Positions 10,074-23,724 of a DNA stretch of 64,000 nt are shown one piece after another. The position numbers and the translations under genes were made by a program. The notes beneath the pieces are model-generated. The model saw only the letters and a list, made by a program, of their open reading frames with translations, was not told the origin of the DNA and searched no databases. Positions within the stretch are counted from its first letter, which is position 1; each line of letters opens with the position of its first letter. This stretch comes from Methylibium petroleiphilum PM1 (GTDB lineage Bacteria; Pseudomonadota; Gammaproteobacteria; Burkholderiales; Burkholderiaceae_C), in NCBI RefSeq assembly GCF_000015725.1, contig NC_008825.1:3534001-3598000 (forward strand). Direction: 5' to 3'.

Positions 10074-10697
10074 ATGACGGATACGCCCTCCTTCGAACTG
10101 CCGCTGTTCCCGCTGCAGTCGGTGCTGTTCCCCGATGGCCTGCTGGGCCTGAAGGTGTTCGAGGCGCGCTACCTCGACCTGGTGGGCGAGTGCCTGCGCG
10201 AACGCAAGCCCTTCGGCGTGGTGGCGCTGAAGAAGGGCAGCGAGGTGCGCGGCAACGGCGCGCCCGGCGACGTGGCGCTGGAGTCGATCGGCTGCCTGGC
10301 CGAGCTGATCGACGTGGACAGCCCGCAGTCCGGCATCCTGCAGGTGCGCTGCCGCGGAACCCGGCGCTTCGAGACGGCCGGCACCTCGCAGCAGGCCAAC
10401 CACCTGTGGGTCGCCCAGGCCCGGCTGCTGCCCGACGACGAGACCGTGCTGCCGACCGAGGAACTGGTCGGTTCGGCCCAGGGCCTCGCGAACGCGATCG
10501 CCACCCTCAAGCAGCAGGGCAACGCCCCCTTCCTCGAGCCTTACCGCTTCGAGGACGCCGGCTGGATCGCCAACCGCTGGTGCGAGATCCTGCCGATCTC
10601 GGTGGCCGCCAAGCAGAAACTGATGGAACTGCCCGACCCGCTGGTGCGGCTGAAGCTGGTCGACGAGTTCCTGCGCAGCAAGGGCGTGGTCGGCTAG
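10074..10697 (+). CDS. LON substrate-binding (N-terminal) domain protein
   Basis: A 207-residue stand-alone protein matching the substrate-binding domain of Lon protease, without ATPase or protease parts. The start of the family is clear: LPLFPLQSVLFPDGLLGLKVFEARY, then a beta-rich core and a helical C-terminus ending in LKLVDEFLRSK. Such proteins are widespread in proteobacteria and have no settled function; a role in handling damaged or regulatory proteins is only a guess. It lies 14 bases after rapZ and 6 bases before the decarboxylase gene, so it is very likely part of the same transcript. Confidence 0.9.
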   Translation: MTDTPSFELPLFPLQSVLFPDGLLGLKVFEARYLDLVGECLRERKPFGVVALKKGSEVRGNGAPGDVALESIGCLAELIDVDSPQSGILQVRCRGTRRFETAGTSQQANHLWVAQARLLPDDETVLPTEELVGSAQGLANAIATLKQQGNAPFLEPYRFEDAGWIANRWCEILPISVAAKQKLMELPDPLVRLKLVDEFLRSKGVVG

Positions 10698-10703
10698 GGC
10701 GCC

Positions 10704-12182
10704 ATGCCGACCGAGCCCGAGTCGCCGGCACGCGAGGCGGCACTGGCCATGGCGCCGGCGCAGTTCCGCGCGCTCGGCCACGCGCTGGTCGATCGCATCG
10801 CCGACATGATGGCCGCGCTGCCGCAGCGCCCGGTGAGCCACGGCGAGACCCCGGCCGAGGTGCGCGCGCTGGTCGGCGACGGCCCGCTGCCCCGCGCGGG
10901 CACCGACCCGGCCGCGCTGCTCGACGGCGCGGCGACGCTGCTGTTCGAGCACTCGCTGCGCAGCGGCCACCCGCGCTTTCACGGCTACATCTCGGCGTCG
11001 CCGGCACCGATCGGCGTGCTGGCCGAGCTGCTGGCGGCGGCGCTGAACGCCAACGTCGCGCTCTGGCACGCCGCGCCGCTGGCGAGCGAGATCGAGGCCC
11101 AGACCGTGCGCTGGCTGGCCGAGCTGGTGGGCTACCCGGCCGGTTGCGGCGGCCTGCTGACGAGCGGCGGCACGCTGGCCAACCTGGTGGCGCTGCTGGC
11201 CGCGCGGCGCGCGGTGCGCCCGGCGGTGCGCGAACAGGGACTGCGGGCGGTGGCGCCGCTGGCGGTCTACGCGTCGACACAGACGCACGCCTGGCTGCAC
11301 AAGGCGGTCGACATCGCCGGCCTCGGGCTGCAGGCGGTGCGCCGGATCCCGACCGATGCCGAGCAACGCCTCGACGTGGGCGCGCTGGCCGCGAGCATCG
11401 AGGCCGATCTCGCCGCCGGCGTGCAGCCGCTGATGGCGGTGGGCACGGCCGGCACGGTGAGCACCGGCGCGATCGATCCGCTGCCGGCCATGGCCGCGCT
11501 GTGCCGCCGGCACGGCCTGTGGTTCCACGTCGACGGGGCCTATGGCGCGCCGGCGGCCTGCCTGGGCGACGCCGCACCGGCCGACCTGCCGGGCCTGCGC
11601 GAGGCCGACTCGCTGGCGCTCGACCCGCACAAGTGGCTCTACGCGCCGATCGAGGCCGGCTGCGTGCTGGTGCGCGACCCGCGCCACCTGCTCGACGCCT
11701 TCAGCCAGCGCCCGCCCTACTACGGCGCACCGCGCGACGACGAGGGCGTGAACTTCCACGAGCTCGGACCGCAGAACACGCGCGGCTTCCGCGCGCTGAA
11801 GGTCTGGCTCGCGCTGCGGATGGCCGGCCGCGAAGGCTACCGGCAGATGATCGGCGACGACATCGCGCTGGCCCGGCGGCTGCGCGAGCGCGTGCAGGCC
11901 ACGCCACGGCTCGAGGCGGGCCCGGGCGGCCTGAGCATCGCGACGCTGCGCTACCGGCCCGACCCCCGTGAAGCCCACGACGAGGCCGCGCTCGACGCGC
12001 TGAACCGCCGCCTGCTGGAGCGCCTGCAGCACGATGGCCGCGCCTGGCTCGGCCCGGCCGTGGTGGACGGCCGCTTCTGGTTGCGGGCCTGCATCGTCAA
12101 CTTCGGCACCGGGGCGGCCGAGGTGGATGCGCTCCCCGCGCTGGTGCTGGAGCTCGGCGACGCGCTGAGCGCTGGCGCCTGA
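10704..12182 (+). CDS. PLP-dependent group II (aromatic amino-acid type) decarboxylase
   Basis: Pyridoxal-phosphate enzyme of the DOPA/tyrosine/tryptophan decarboxylase family, 492 residues. Visible landmarks: HPRFHGYISASPAP in the substrate channel, LLTSGGTLANL for phosphate binding, the cofactor-ring segment FHVDGAYGAP, and the Schiff-base lysine in DPHKWLYAP (K310). The substrate cannot be told from sequence; aromatic L-amino acids are the default for the family, while some bacterial members act on other amino acids or catalyse aldehyde formation. It is the last gene of the nadK-recN-rapZ-LON run, 6 bases after the LON protein, an unexpected partner. Confidence 0.88.
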   Translation: MPTEPESPAREAALAMAPAQFRALGHALVDRIADMMAALPQRPVSHGETPAEVRALVGDGPLPRAGTDPAALLDGAATLLFEHSLRSGHPRFHGYISASPAPIGVLAELLAAALNANVALWHAAPLASEIEAQTVRWLAELVGYPAGCGGLLTSGGTLANLVALLAARRAVRPAVREQGLRAVAPLAVYASTQTHAWLHKAVDIAGLGLQAVRRIPTDAEQRLDVGALAASIEADLAAGVQPLMAVGTAGTVSTGAIDPLPAMAALCRRHGLWFHVDGAYGAPAACLGDAAPADLPGLREADSLALDPHKWLYAPIEAGCVLVRDPRHLLDAFSQRPPYYGAPRDDEGVNFHELGPQNTRGFRALKVWLALRMAGREGYRQMIGDDIALARRLRERVQATPRLEAGPGGLSIATLRYRPDPREAHDEAALDALNRRLLERLQHDGRAWLGPAVVDGRFWLRACIVNFGTGAAEVDALPALVLELGDALSAGA

Positions 12183-12232
12183 GCTCGCGCGGGCACGGCT
12201 GCCCGGCACGGAGCTTGCGCCACCTCGCGCCC

Positions 12233-12868
12233 ATGGACATGACCGAACGCAACGACGACGAAGACGAAGACGGCATCACCCGCCACTCCGTCTTCGAGGA
12301 CGCGATGGCGCTGCTGCTCGGCACGGCGGCCATGGCGCTGGGGATCGCGATGTTCCAGCAGGCCGGGCTGCTGGCCGGCGGCACCGCGGGCCTGGCCTTC
12401 CTGCTGCACTACGCGACCGGCGGGTCCTTCGGCGCGCTGTTCTTCGCGATCAACCTGCCGTTCTACTGGCTCGCCTGGCGCCATCTCGGCCATGCCTTCA
12501 CGCTGAAGACCTTCGTCGCCGTGGCGCTGCTGTCGGTCCAGAGCGAGTGGCTGCCGCGCTGGATCGGCTTTGCGCCGCTGCAGCCGCTGTATGCCGCGCT
12601 GATGGGCGGCACGCTGATCGGCATGGGCATGCTCGCGCTGTTCCGCCACCAGGCGAGCGTGGGCGGCATCGGCATCGTCGCGGTGGTGCTGCAGCAGCAG
12701 CGGGGCTGGCGCGCCGGCCAGCTGCAGATGGCACTCGACTGCAGCATCGTCGCGCTGGCCTTCGCGGTCGTCGCGCCCCGGCAGGTGCTGCTGTCGGTGG
12801 CCGGTGCGGTGGCGCTGAATCTGGTGCTGGCCATCAACCACCGTCCGGGGCGCTACGTGGCCCGCTGA
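12233..12868 (+). CDS. YitT-family integral membrane protein
   Basis: A hydrophobic protein of 211 residues with an acidic N-terminal tail (TERNDDEDEDG) and five or six predicted membrane spans, including the glycine-rich AGLLAGGTAGLAFLL and LMGGTLIGMGMLALF segments typical of the YitT/YczE-like family. Family function is unknown. The start is uncertain: ATG at 12233, ATG at 12239 and an upstream TTG are all possible, and the only GGAG lies about 20 bases before the first. It follows the decarboxylase by 50 bases on the same strand and could be transcribed with it. Confidence 0.75.
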   Translation: MDMTERNDDEDEDGITRHSVFEDAMALLLGTAAMALGIAMFQQAGLLAGGTAGLAFLLHYATGGSFGALFFAINLPFYWLAWRHLGHAFTLKTFVAVALLSVQSEWLPRWIGFAPLQPLYAALMGGTLIGMGMLALFRHQASVGGIGIVAVVLQQQRGWRAGQLQMALDCSIVALAFAVVAPRQVLLSVAGAVALNLVLAINHRPGRYVAR

Positions 12869-12939
12869 GCCGGGCCGCGCCCCTCAAGCGCTGCGGGTCC
12901 CGGCCGATAACCCGGCACGCTCACCGCAGCCTCAAGACC

Positions 12940-13512
12940 ATGCCGTCAGAACTCCTCTCCGCTCCCGGACGCCGTGCGCTGGCACGGATCCGGCACTGCG
13001 TCCACCTGCACGAGCAGGAGCTGCTGGGACTGGACGACTTCTTCTCGCAGGCGCTGCCGGTGCTGGCCGAGGGCCTGGGCTGCGACCGCGTCAGCGTATG
13101 GACCTACTCGCAGCGCGGACCGCAGCAGGCACTGCACTGCGAGCGGCTGCACCACGCGGGCCACGACGCCACGCCGCTGCCGCCGCTGGTCGAGCAGCAG
13201 CACCCCGACTACTTCCGCGAGCTCGACCGCTGGGGCATCCTGAGCGCGAACGACGCCCAGAGCCATCCGGCACTGCGCTCGATGCGCGAGGCCTACCTGC
13301 TGCCGCACGACATCCACTCGCTGCTCGACGTGCCGTTTGCCGTCAACGGCCGGCGCACCGGCCTGCTGTGCGGCGAACAGACCGGCGCGCCGGTCGAGTG
13401 GTCGGCGACGCAGATCTCGCTGATGCGCCAGGCTGGCGTGATCGGCAGCCTGCTGATGCACCGCCTGCAAGGGCGCGCCCGGCGACCCGACGCGCTGCGG
13501 TTCGCGGGCTGA
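12940..13512 (+). CDS. GAF-domain protein
   Basis: A 190-residue protein made almost only of a GAF-type ligand-binding fold: LPVLAEGLGCDRVSVWTY, a variable middle, then IHSLLDVPFAVNGRRTGLLCGEQ and a closing amphipathic helix. There is no output domain, so it probably senses a small molecule or redox state for a separate partner. Cysteines occur in the loops (GCDRV, LLCGE) but no haem or metal pattern is clear. The 71-base gap to the previous gene shows no strong promoter. It converges with rlpA, 16 bases between stops. The ligand and partner are unknown. Confidence 0.75.
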   Translation: MPSELLSAPGRRALARIRHCVHLHEQELLGLDDFFSQALPVLAEGLGCDRVSVWTYSQRGPQQALHCERLHHAGHDATPLPPLVEQQHPDYFRELDRWGILSANDAQSHPALRSMREAYLLPHDIHSLLDVPFAVNGRRTGLLCGEQTGAPVEWSATQISLMRQAGVIGSLLMHRLQGRARRPDALRFAG

Positions 13513-13528
13513 GCGGCGCGACGCGGCG

Positions 13529-14221
13529 CTACTCGAGCTTGGCGCGGTCCTCGCCCACCGCCATCGTCTGCGGCAGCTTCTTCCAGCTGCCGGCCCGGAT
13601 CTCGTCGTGCGTCAGGCGGCGGACCTCGACCTCGCCGAGGCCGCGGATGCCGAGCTTGCGGGCCGCCGCGAAGCTGAGGTCGATCACGCGGCCGTCGATG
13701 AAGGGACCGCGGTCGTTCACGCGCACCACCACCTGCCGGCCGTTGACGCGGTTGCGCACCACCGCGTAGCTGGGCAGCGGCATCGTCTTGTGCGCCGCCG
13801 TCATGCCGTGCATGTCGTAGACCTCGCCGTTGGCGGTGCGGCGTCCGTGGAAGGGCTCGCCGTACCAGGAGGCCACGCCGATCTCGAACCACGGCACATC
13901 GGTGTCATCGGGCTCGTAGGACTCGCCGCGGATCACATATGGATGGTTCGGTGCCCCCTGGCGGATGCGCTCCACGCGCGGCACGGCATCGACGAGCGGC
14001 GCGGGGGCCCGCTTGGCGACGCGCGGCGTGCGGGTTTGCGGCGGCTCCGGCAGCGGCGCTGGGCTGGCTTCGGGTTCGACCGACGGCGCGGGCGGCGGTG
14101 TGCCGCCGGGCAGGCGGACCGTGCCGCAGCCGACGACCAGCATGGCCGCCGCGAGGATGAGGATCAGGCGCAGGCCATGCCCCAGGGGCGATGGCGGCGC
14201 AATGCGAATGCAGTTCACCAT
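13529..14221 (-). CDS. rlpA: Septal ring lipoprotein RlpA (lytic transglycosylase-type)
   Basis: Lipoprotein with a double-psi beta-barrel; family members cleave peptidoglycan lacking stem peptides and help cell separation. From the ATG at 14221 it has 230 residues: signal segment, lipobox LVVGC (lipidated Cys 32), a Pro-rich linker, then the barrel with GVASWYG, RRTANGEVYDMHGMTAAH and RVNDRGPF, which include the catalytic-type residues. Unlike E. coli RlpA there is no C-terminal SPOR domain, so recruitment to the septum through denuded glycan is not expected. An upstream in-frame ATG at 14263 would put 14 polar residues before the signal and is less likely. Confidence 0.9.
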   Translation of the reverse strand: MVNCIRIAPPSPLGHGLRLILILAAAMLVVGCGTVRLPGGTPPPAPSVEPEASPAPLPEPPQTRTPRVAKRAPAPLVDAVPRVERIRQGAPNHPYVIRGESYEPDDTDVPWFEIGVASWYGEPFHGRRTANGEVYDMHGMTAAHKTMPLPSYAVVRNRVNGRQVVVRVNDRGPFIDGRVIDLSFAAARKLGIRGLGEVEVRRLTHDEIRAGSWKKLPQTMAVGEDRAKLE

Positions 14222-14452
14222 GTCCGCTGATGTCGGCGGGTGGCGATTGCACTTGCGTGTCAAAAGGCCGGCATCGCGCCAGCGAAGACCCGCCAGAGCC
14301 CTTTTGCGTCGAGTCCGTCACGATCCGACGAGGCCCGATCGGCGCCCGTCCGACCGGCCGCCTGACATCGTGTTTCAGCGCCGGGGCCGGAGGGTTGTAA
14401 CCTTTGGGTTCTGCCACCCCGCTCAGACCACAACAACACGGATGTCCGGTTC

Positions 14453-15136
14453 ATGAAACCTGTTGCATTTGATCCCTATGGAAGAAGGCGCTCGCGCTGG
14501 CGCCTGCCCCGCTGGCTGGTGCTGCTGCTGGTCGGCATCGCGATCGGCGCGGGAGGCGTCGTGCTGATCCAGGAGCGCTACCTGCCGCCCCGGCTGTCGG
14601 CCAGCGCGTCGACCGCGCTGCGCGCCTCGTACGAGAAGGCCGAGGCCGAGCGCCTGCGCCTGGAGGGCGCGCTCGCCGACACCACGAAGCAGCTCGAGGC
14701 GGCCCTCGCCGACAAGAAGGGGCTGGCCGACGAGCTGGGTGCCAGCCGCGACACCGCCGAGCGCCTGCGCAAGGACGTGGCCGCGGTGGTGGCCTCGCTG
14801 CCGCCCGACCCGCGCGGCGGCACGGTGGAGGTGCGTGCCGGGCGATTCACCGTCGACGGCTCGGCACTGGCCTACGACGTGATCCTGACCCGCGACCGCG
14901 CCACGGCCGGCAAGCCGCTCGCCGGCGTGATGCAGTTCATCGTCGCCGGCGAGACCGCGCGCGGCACCGAGACCACGGTCAGCCTGAAGCCGGTCGCGAT
15001 CTCGGTGGGCAGCCACGAGAGCCTGCGCGGCAGCGTACCGATGCCCGAGGGCTTCAAGCCGCGCCAGACCACGATCCATGTGCTGGACCGGCCCGAGGGC
15101 AAGCTGCTCGGGATGCGCGTGATGTACGTGAAGTAG
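14453..15136 (+). CDS. Single-span membrane protein with coiled coil (DUF6776-like)
   Basis: A 227-residue protein with a basic N-terminus (GRRRSRWRLPR), one membrane span at about residues 20-40, a coiled coil rich in Ala, Glu and Leu (about 55-115), and a C-terminal beta-rich domain ending in LGMRVMYVK. The layout suggests an inner-membrane anchor with a periplasmic coil and globular head. It resembles a betaproteobacterial family without known function. It is divergent from rlpA across about 230 bases and converges with minE. A link to division through these neighbours is guesswork. Confidence 0.75.
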   Translation: MKPVAFDPYGRRRSRWRLPRWLVLLLVGIAIGAGGVVLIQERYLPPRLSASASTALRASYEKAEAERLRLEGALADTTKQLEAALADKKGLADELGASRDTAERLRKDVAAVVASLPPDPRGGTVEVRAGRFTVDGSALAYDVILTRDRATAGKPLAGVMQFIVAGETARGTETTVSLKPVAISVGSHESLRGSVPMPEGFKPRQTTIHVLDRPEGKLLGMRVMYVK

Positions 15137-15153
15137 CCGCCGCCCGCGGCGGC
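15136..15153. terminator. GC hairpin between convergent genes
   Basis: GCCGCCGC and GCGGCGGC flank two bases in the 27-base gap between the coiled-coil protein and minE. No T-run follows on either strand, so it may simply block read-through. Confidence 0.3.
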
Positions 15154-15163
15154 GGCCCCCGGT

Positions 15164-15430
15164 TCAGCCGCGTGCGGCTTCGGGCAGCTCGAGCTTGACT
15201 TCGAGGACCTCGAGGTTGTCCTGCTTCTGCAGGTGGACCTTGATGTCCTCGGGCTTGATCGACACGTACTTCGAGATCACCGCCACCAGTTCGCGCTGCA
15301 GGGCCTCGAGGTAGTCGGGCCGGCTGCCGCCGCGCCCGCTGCGTTCGTGGGCCAGGATGATCTGCAGCCGCTCCTTGGCGACGCTGGCGGTCTTCTTCTT
15401 TTCTCCGAGCAGGAAGGAAAGCAGGGACAT
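15164..15430 (-). CDS. minE: Cell division topological specificity factor MinE
   Basis: An 88-residue protein that drives the pole-to-pole MinD oscillation by stimulating its ATPase. The N-terminal membrane-targeting and MinD-contact segment ([27 protein letters not shown]) is followed by the dimeric topological specificity domain ([17 protein letters not shown]...[18 protein letters not shown]). The gene starts 4 bases after the minD stop and closes the minCDE operon. Confidence 0.97.
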   Translation of the reverse strand: MSLLSFLLGEKKKTASVAKERLQIILAHERSGRGGSRPDYLEALQRELVAVISKYVSIKPEDIKVHLQKQDNLEVLEVKLELPEAARG

Positions 15431-15434
15431 GGGT

Positions 15435-16250
15435 TCACCTCCCTCCGAACACGCGCTTGAAGAAACCCGGCCGATCGGCCTCGACGAAGCGCATCGGCGG
15501 GTTCTCGCCGCGGAAGCGGCGCACCACGTCCTTGTACGCTTCCGACACCGGTGTGCCGCGCATGTAGATCGCGGGCACGCCCTGGTTGGACGCGTCGAGC
15601 ACCGTCTCGGACTCGGGGATCACGCCGATCAGGTCGATGCGCAGGATCTCCTGGATGTCCTCCAGCGAGAGCATCTGCCCGCCCACCACGCGGTTGGGGT
15701 TGTAGCGCGTGATCAGCAGGTGCTCCTTGATCGGCTCCTTGCCCTCGATCGCCCGCTTGGTCTTCGACGACAGCATGCCGAGGATGCGGTCGGAGTCGCG
15801 CACCGACGAGACCTCGGGGTTGGTGACGATCAGCGCCTCGTCGGCGAAGTGCATCGCCATCAGCGCACCGGTCTCGATGCCGGCCGGCGAGTCGCAGACG
15901 ATGTACTCGAAACCCATGTCCGCCAGGTCCTTCAGCACGCGCTCCACGCCGTCCTTGGTCAGCGCTTCCTTGTCGCGGGTCTGCGACGCGGCGAGCACGA
16001 ACAGGTTGTCGCTCTGCTTGTCCTTGATCAGCGCCTGGTTCAGGTTGGCTTCGTTGTGGATGACGTTGATGAGGTCGTACACCACGCGGCGCTCGCAGCC
16101 CATGATCAGGTCGAGGTTGCGCAGGCCGACGTCGAAGTCGATCACGGCCGTCTTGTGGCCCTGCAGCGCCAGGCCAGATGCGAAGCTGGCGCTGGTGGTC
16201 GTCTTGCCCACGCCTCCCTTGCCGGAGGTCACGACGATGATTCTGGCCAT
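15435..16250 (-). CDS. minD: Septum site-determining ATPase MinD
   Basis: Membrane-cycling ParA-type ATPase that carries MinC to the poles. It has 271 residues with the deviant Walker [10 protein letters not shown] (10-18), a switch region [12 protein letters not shown], and [10 protein letters not shown] as Walker B region. The C-terminus ([11 protein letters not shown]) is the amphipathic membrane-targeting helix. It lies 34 bases after minC and 4 before minE. Confidence 0.98.
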   Translation of the reverse strand: MARIIVVTSGKGGVGKTTTSASFASGLALQGHKTAVIDFDVGLRNLDLIMGCERRVVYDLINVIHNEANLNQALIKDKQSDNLFVLAASQTRDKEALTKDGVERVLKDLADMGFEYIVCDSPAGIETGALMAMHFADEALIVTNPEVSSVRDSDRILGMLSSKTKRAIEGKEPIKEHLLITRYNPNRVVGGQMLSLEDIQEILRIDLIGVIPESETVLDASNQGVPAIYMRGTPVSEAYKDVVRRFRGENPPMRFVEADRPGFFKRVFGGR

Positions 16251-16284
16251 CGGTAGCAGATCCTTTCAGTAGATGGAACGCTCG

Positions 16285-17046
16285 TCAGGCCTTCAGGGCC
16301 TCGAGCAGGAGCTTGTCGCCTTGCAGCCTCACCTGGGCCGGCTTGCCCAGCACCTCGGCAGGCAAGGGGGTTTCGGTGGTGCGGTAGGTGCCCGCGATGG
16401 AGACCAGCTGCGGCTCCATGCAGGTGGCGAAGATGCGGGCGTCGGCGTTGCCGCGGGCGCCGGCGATCGCCCGGCCGCGCAGCGGCCCGTAGACATGGAT
16501 GTGGCCATCGGCGATGACCTCGGCGCCGACGTTCACCGCCGCCAGCACCACCAGGTCGCAACCCTTGGCGTAGACCTGCTGGCCCGAACGCAGCGGCCGG
16601 TCGATGACCATCGTGCCGGGGCCGGCCACCGGCACCTCGCGGATGACCTCGGTCAGCATGACCGGCGGCGCGGCAGGCACCGGCGCCGGCGCGCGGGCCG
16701 GCGGCGACGGGTTCGCGCCGGCCGGCGCCTCCACCAGCCCCGCGGCCAGCGCATCGGCCATCTGAGCGTCGTTGCCGCCGCGCACGGCGAGCGGCAGCAT
16801 CTGGCGCTGGCGCAGCAGCTCGATCAGCGCCGGGAAATCGATCGCGGCCTCGGCCTCACGCACCTGCGACAGGTCGATCACCACCGGATCGCGCTCGAAC
16901 AGGCCCGGTGTGTCGGCGATCCGCTCGTCCAGCTCGCGAGCCAGTGCCGACAGATCGGTGGTCTTCAGGATCACCGCGACCAGCATCAGCGCGGCACTCT
17001 TCAACTCGAAGCTGGCAGAGCTGCCGGTTCTCTGGTCGACGGTCAT
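16285..17046 (-). CDS. minC: Septum site-determining protein MinC
   Basis: Inhibitor of FtsZ polymerisation positioned by MinD. From the ATG at 17046 it has 253 residues: an N-terminal FtsZ-binding domain (FELKSAALMLVAVILKTTD...), a long Ala/Pro-rich linker (about 115-145), and the C-terminal beta-helix that binds MinD (GCDLVVLAAVNVGAEVIADGH, then GPLRGRAIAG and RIFATCMEPQLVSIAG). An in-frame TTG 30 bases upstream would add ten residues; the ATG matches where the conserved region begins. It is first in minCDE. The stop of the downstream uvrA lies beyond the promoter-side gap of about 90 bases. Confidence 0.96.
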   Translation of the reverse strand: MTVDQRTGSSASFELKSAALMLVAVILKTTDLSALARELDERIADTPGLFERDPVVIDLSQVREAEAAIDFPALIELLRQRQMLPLAVRGGNDAQMADALAAGLVEAPAGANPSPPARAPAPVPAAPPVMLTEVIREVPVAGPGTMVIDRPLRSGQQVYAKGCDLVVLAAVNVGAEVIADGHIHVYGPLRGRAIAGARGNADARIFATCMEPQLVSIAGTYRTTETPLPAEVLGKPAQVRLQGDKLLLEALKA

Positions 17047-17138
17047 GGGGCGGGCGAGAGGGAAGAAACGCGACAAAGATCACAGTGTATCGGGCGGCCG
17101 GCGCATTGCGGCACTGCAACGGAACGGCTTCAGCCCCC

Positions 17139-22880
<5,742 letters not shown>

Positions 22881-22938
22881 GGGGGTTCCGGGGGGTGAGC
22901 GGAAGATTCTAGGGATCGGGCCCGTCACGTCGGGGCGT

Positions 22939-22956
22939 GCTGCGGCTAGCCGCAGC
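22939..22956. repeat. Perfect 18-base palindrome ahead of uvrA
   Basis: GCTGCGGCTAGCCGCAGC equals its own reverse complement. It lies in the 130-base gap between the exonuclease stop and uvrA, inside GC-rich sequence that looks like a dispersed intergenic repeat. It could be a hairpin at the 3' end of the exonuclease transcript or a protein site. No LexA-type CTGT-N8-ACAG box was seen in the gap. Confidence 0.5.
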
Positions 22957-23010
22957 GCGCCCTGGGGGCATCCCGCGCAGGCCGCCCGCGGCTCGCCGGC
23001 CGAAGCGGCC

Positions 23011-23712
23011 TCAATGGCGCAGCGGCAGGAAGCGGTGGCCGGCAGCCAGGTCGAGCACGGTGCTGAACCGGCCGTCGCAGCGCTGTCGCAGCGCCGGCCA
23101 GAGCTTCAGCAGCAGCTGGGCCGTGGCCAGCGCATCGGCGGAGGCCTGATGGCGAGCCAGACAGGTGATGCCGTGGTGCGCCAGCCAGTCGTCAAGGCTG
23201 CGCTGCCGTGGCTCGCGATGCAGCACGGCAGCCAGGTGCTCGAGATCGAGCCAGGGGTTGTCCGGGGCGCGCCCGAGCGCGTCGCGGCCGGCCCGCTCGA
23301 TCAGCGTGCGGTCGAAGGCGCTGTGAAAACCCACCAGCGGCGACCTGCCGATGTAGGACTCCCACGCCTGCAGCGCCTCGGCCGGATCGAGGCCCGCACG
23401 CTGGGCGCCGATGCCGATGCCGTGCACGAGGATGTTGGCCTTGTCCGGACTCGCGGACGGCGCCCCGGACGGGCGCAACAGCAACTCGAAACGGTCACCC
23501 AGCACGATGCGCGGACGTCGCCCGCCGCGCTCGCCCTGCACCGGCGCGAAATGCACGCCGACCGCGGCGATCGCCAGCAGGGGGTCGCGCCGCGGATCGA
23601 GTCCGCCGGACTCGACGTCGGCCACGATCCAGCGCGCGTCGTCGAGCGCCCCCGCGGCGGGCGCCGTGCCGCGCCCCCACCGCGAGCGCCAGCGTTGCAG
23701 CAGCGTCGTCAT
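23011..23712 (-). CDS. DnaQ-like 3'-5' exonuclease (DEDDh)
   Basis: A 233-residue nuclease of the DNA polymerase III epsilon superfamily. Exo I reads ADVESGGLD (D32, E34), Exo II is in [10 protein letters not shown], and Exo III in the C-terminal [12 protein letters not shown], giving the DEDDh set. It probably trims single-stranded ends; it is not the replicative subunit, as it lacks the usual C-terminal polymerase-binding region and sits with a regulator instead. It starts 12 bases after the cNMP/CBS/DUF294 gene, a pairing seen repeatedly in proteobacteria near transporter genes. The physiological substrate is unknown. Confidence 0.9.
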   Translation of the reverse strand: MTTLLQRWRSRWGRGTAPAAGALDDARWIVADVESGGLDPRRDPLLAIAAVGVHFAPVQGERGGRRPRIVLGDRFELLLRPSGAPSASPDKANILVHGIGIGAQRAGLDPAEALQAWESYIGRSPLVGFHSAFDRTLIERAGRDALGRAPDNPWLDLEHLAAVLHREPRQRSLDDWLAHHGITCLARHQASADALATAQLLLKLWPALRQRCDGRFSTVLDLAAGHRFLPLRH

Positions 23713-23724
23713 CCGCCGCCCCGT

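Noticed and set aside
14260-14454. Small frames in the rlpA / coiled-coil protein gap
   Set aside because: No ribosome site, low-complexity translation and conflict between overlapping frames; the gap is more likely promoter sequence.
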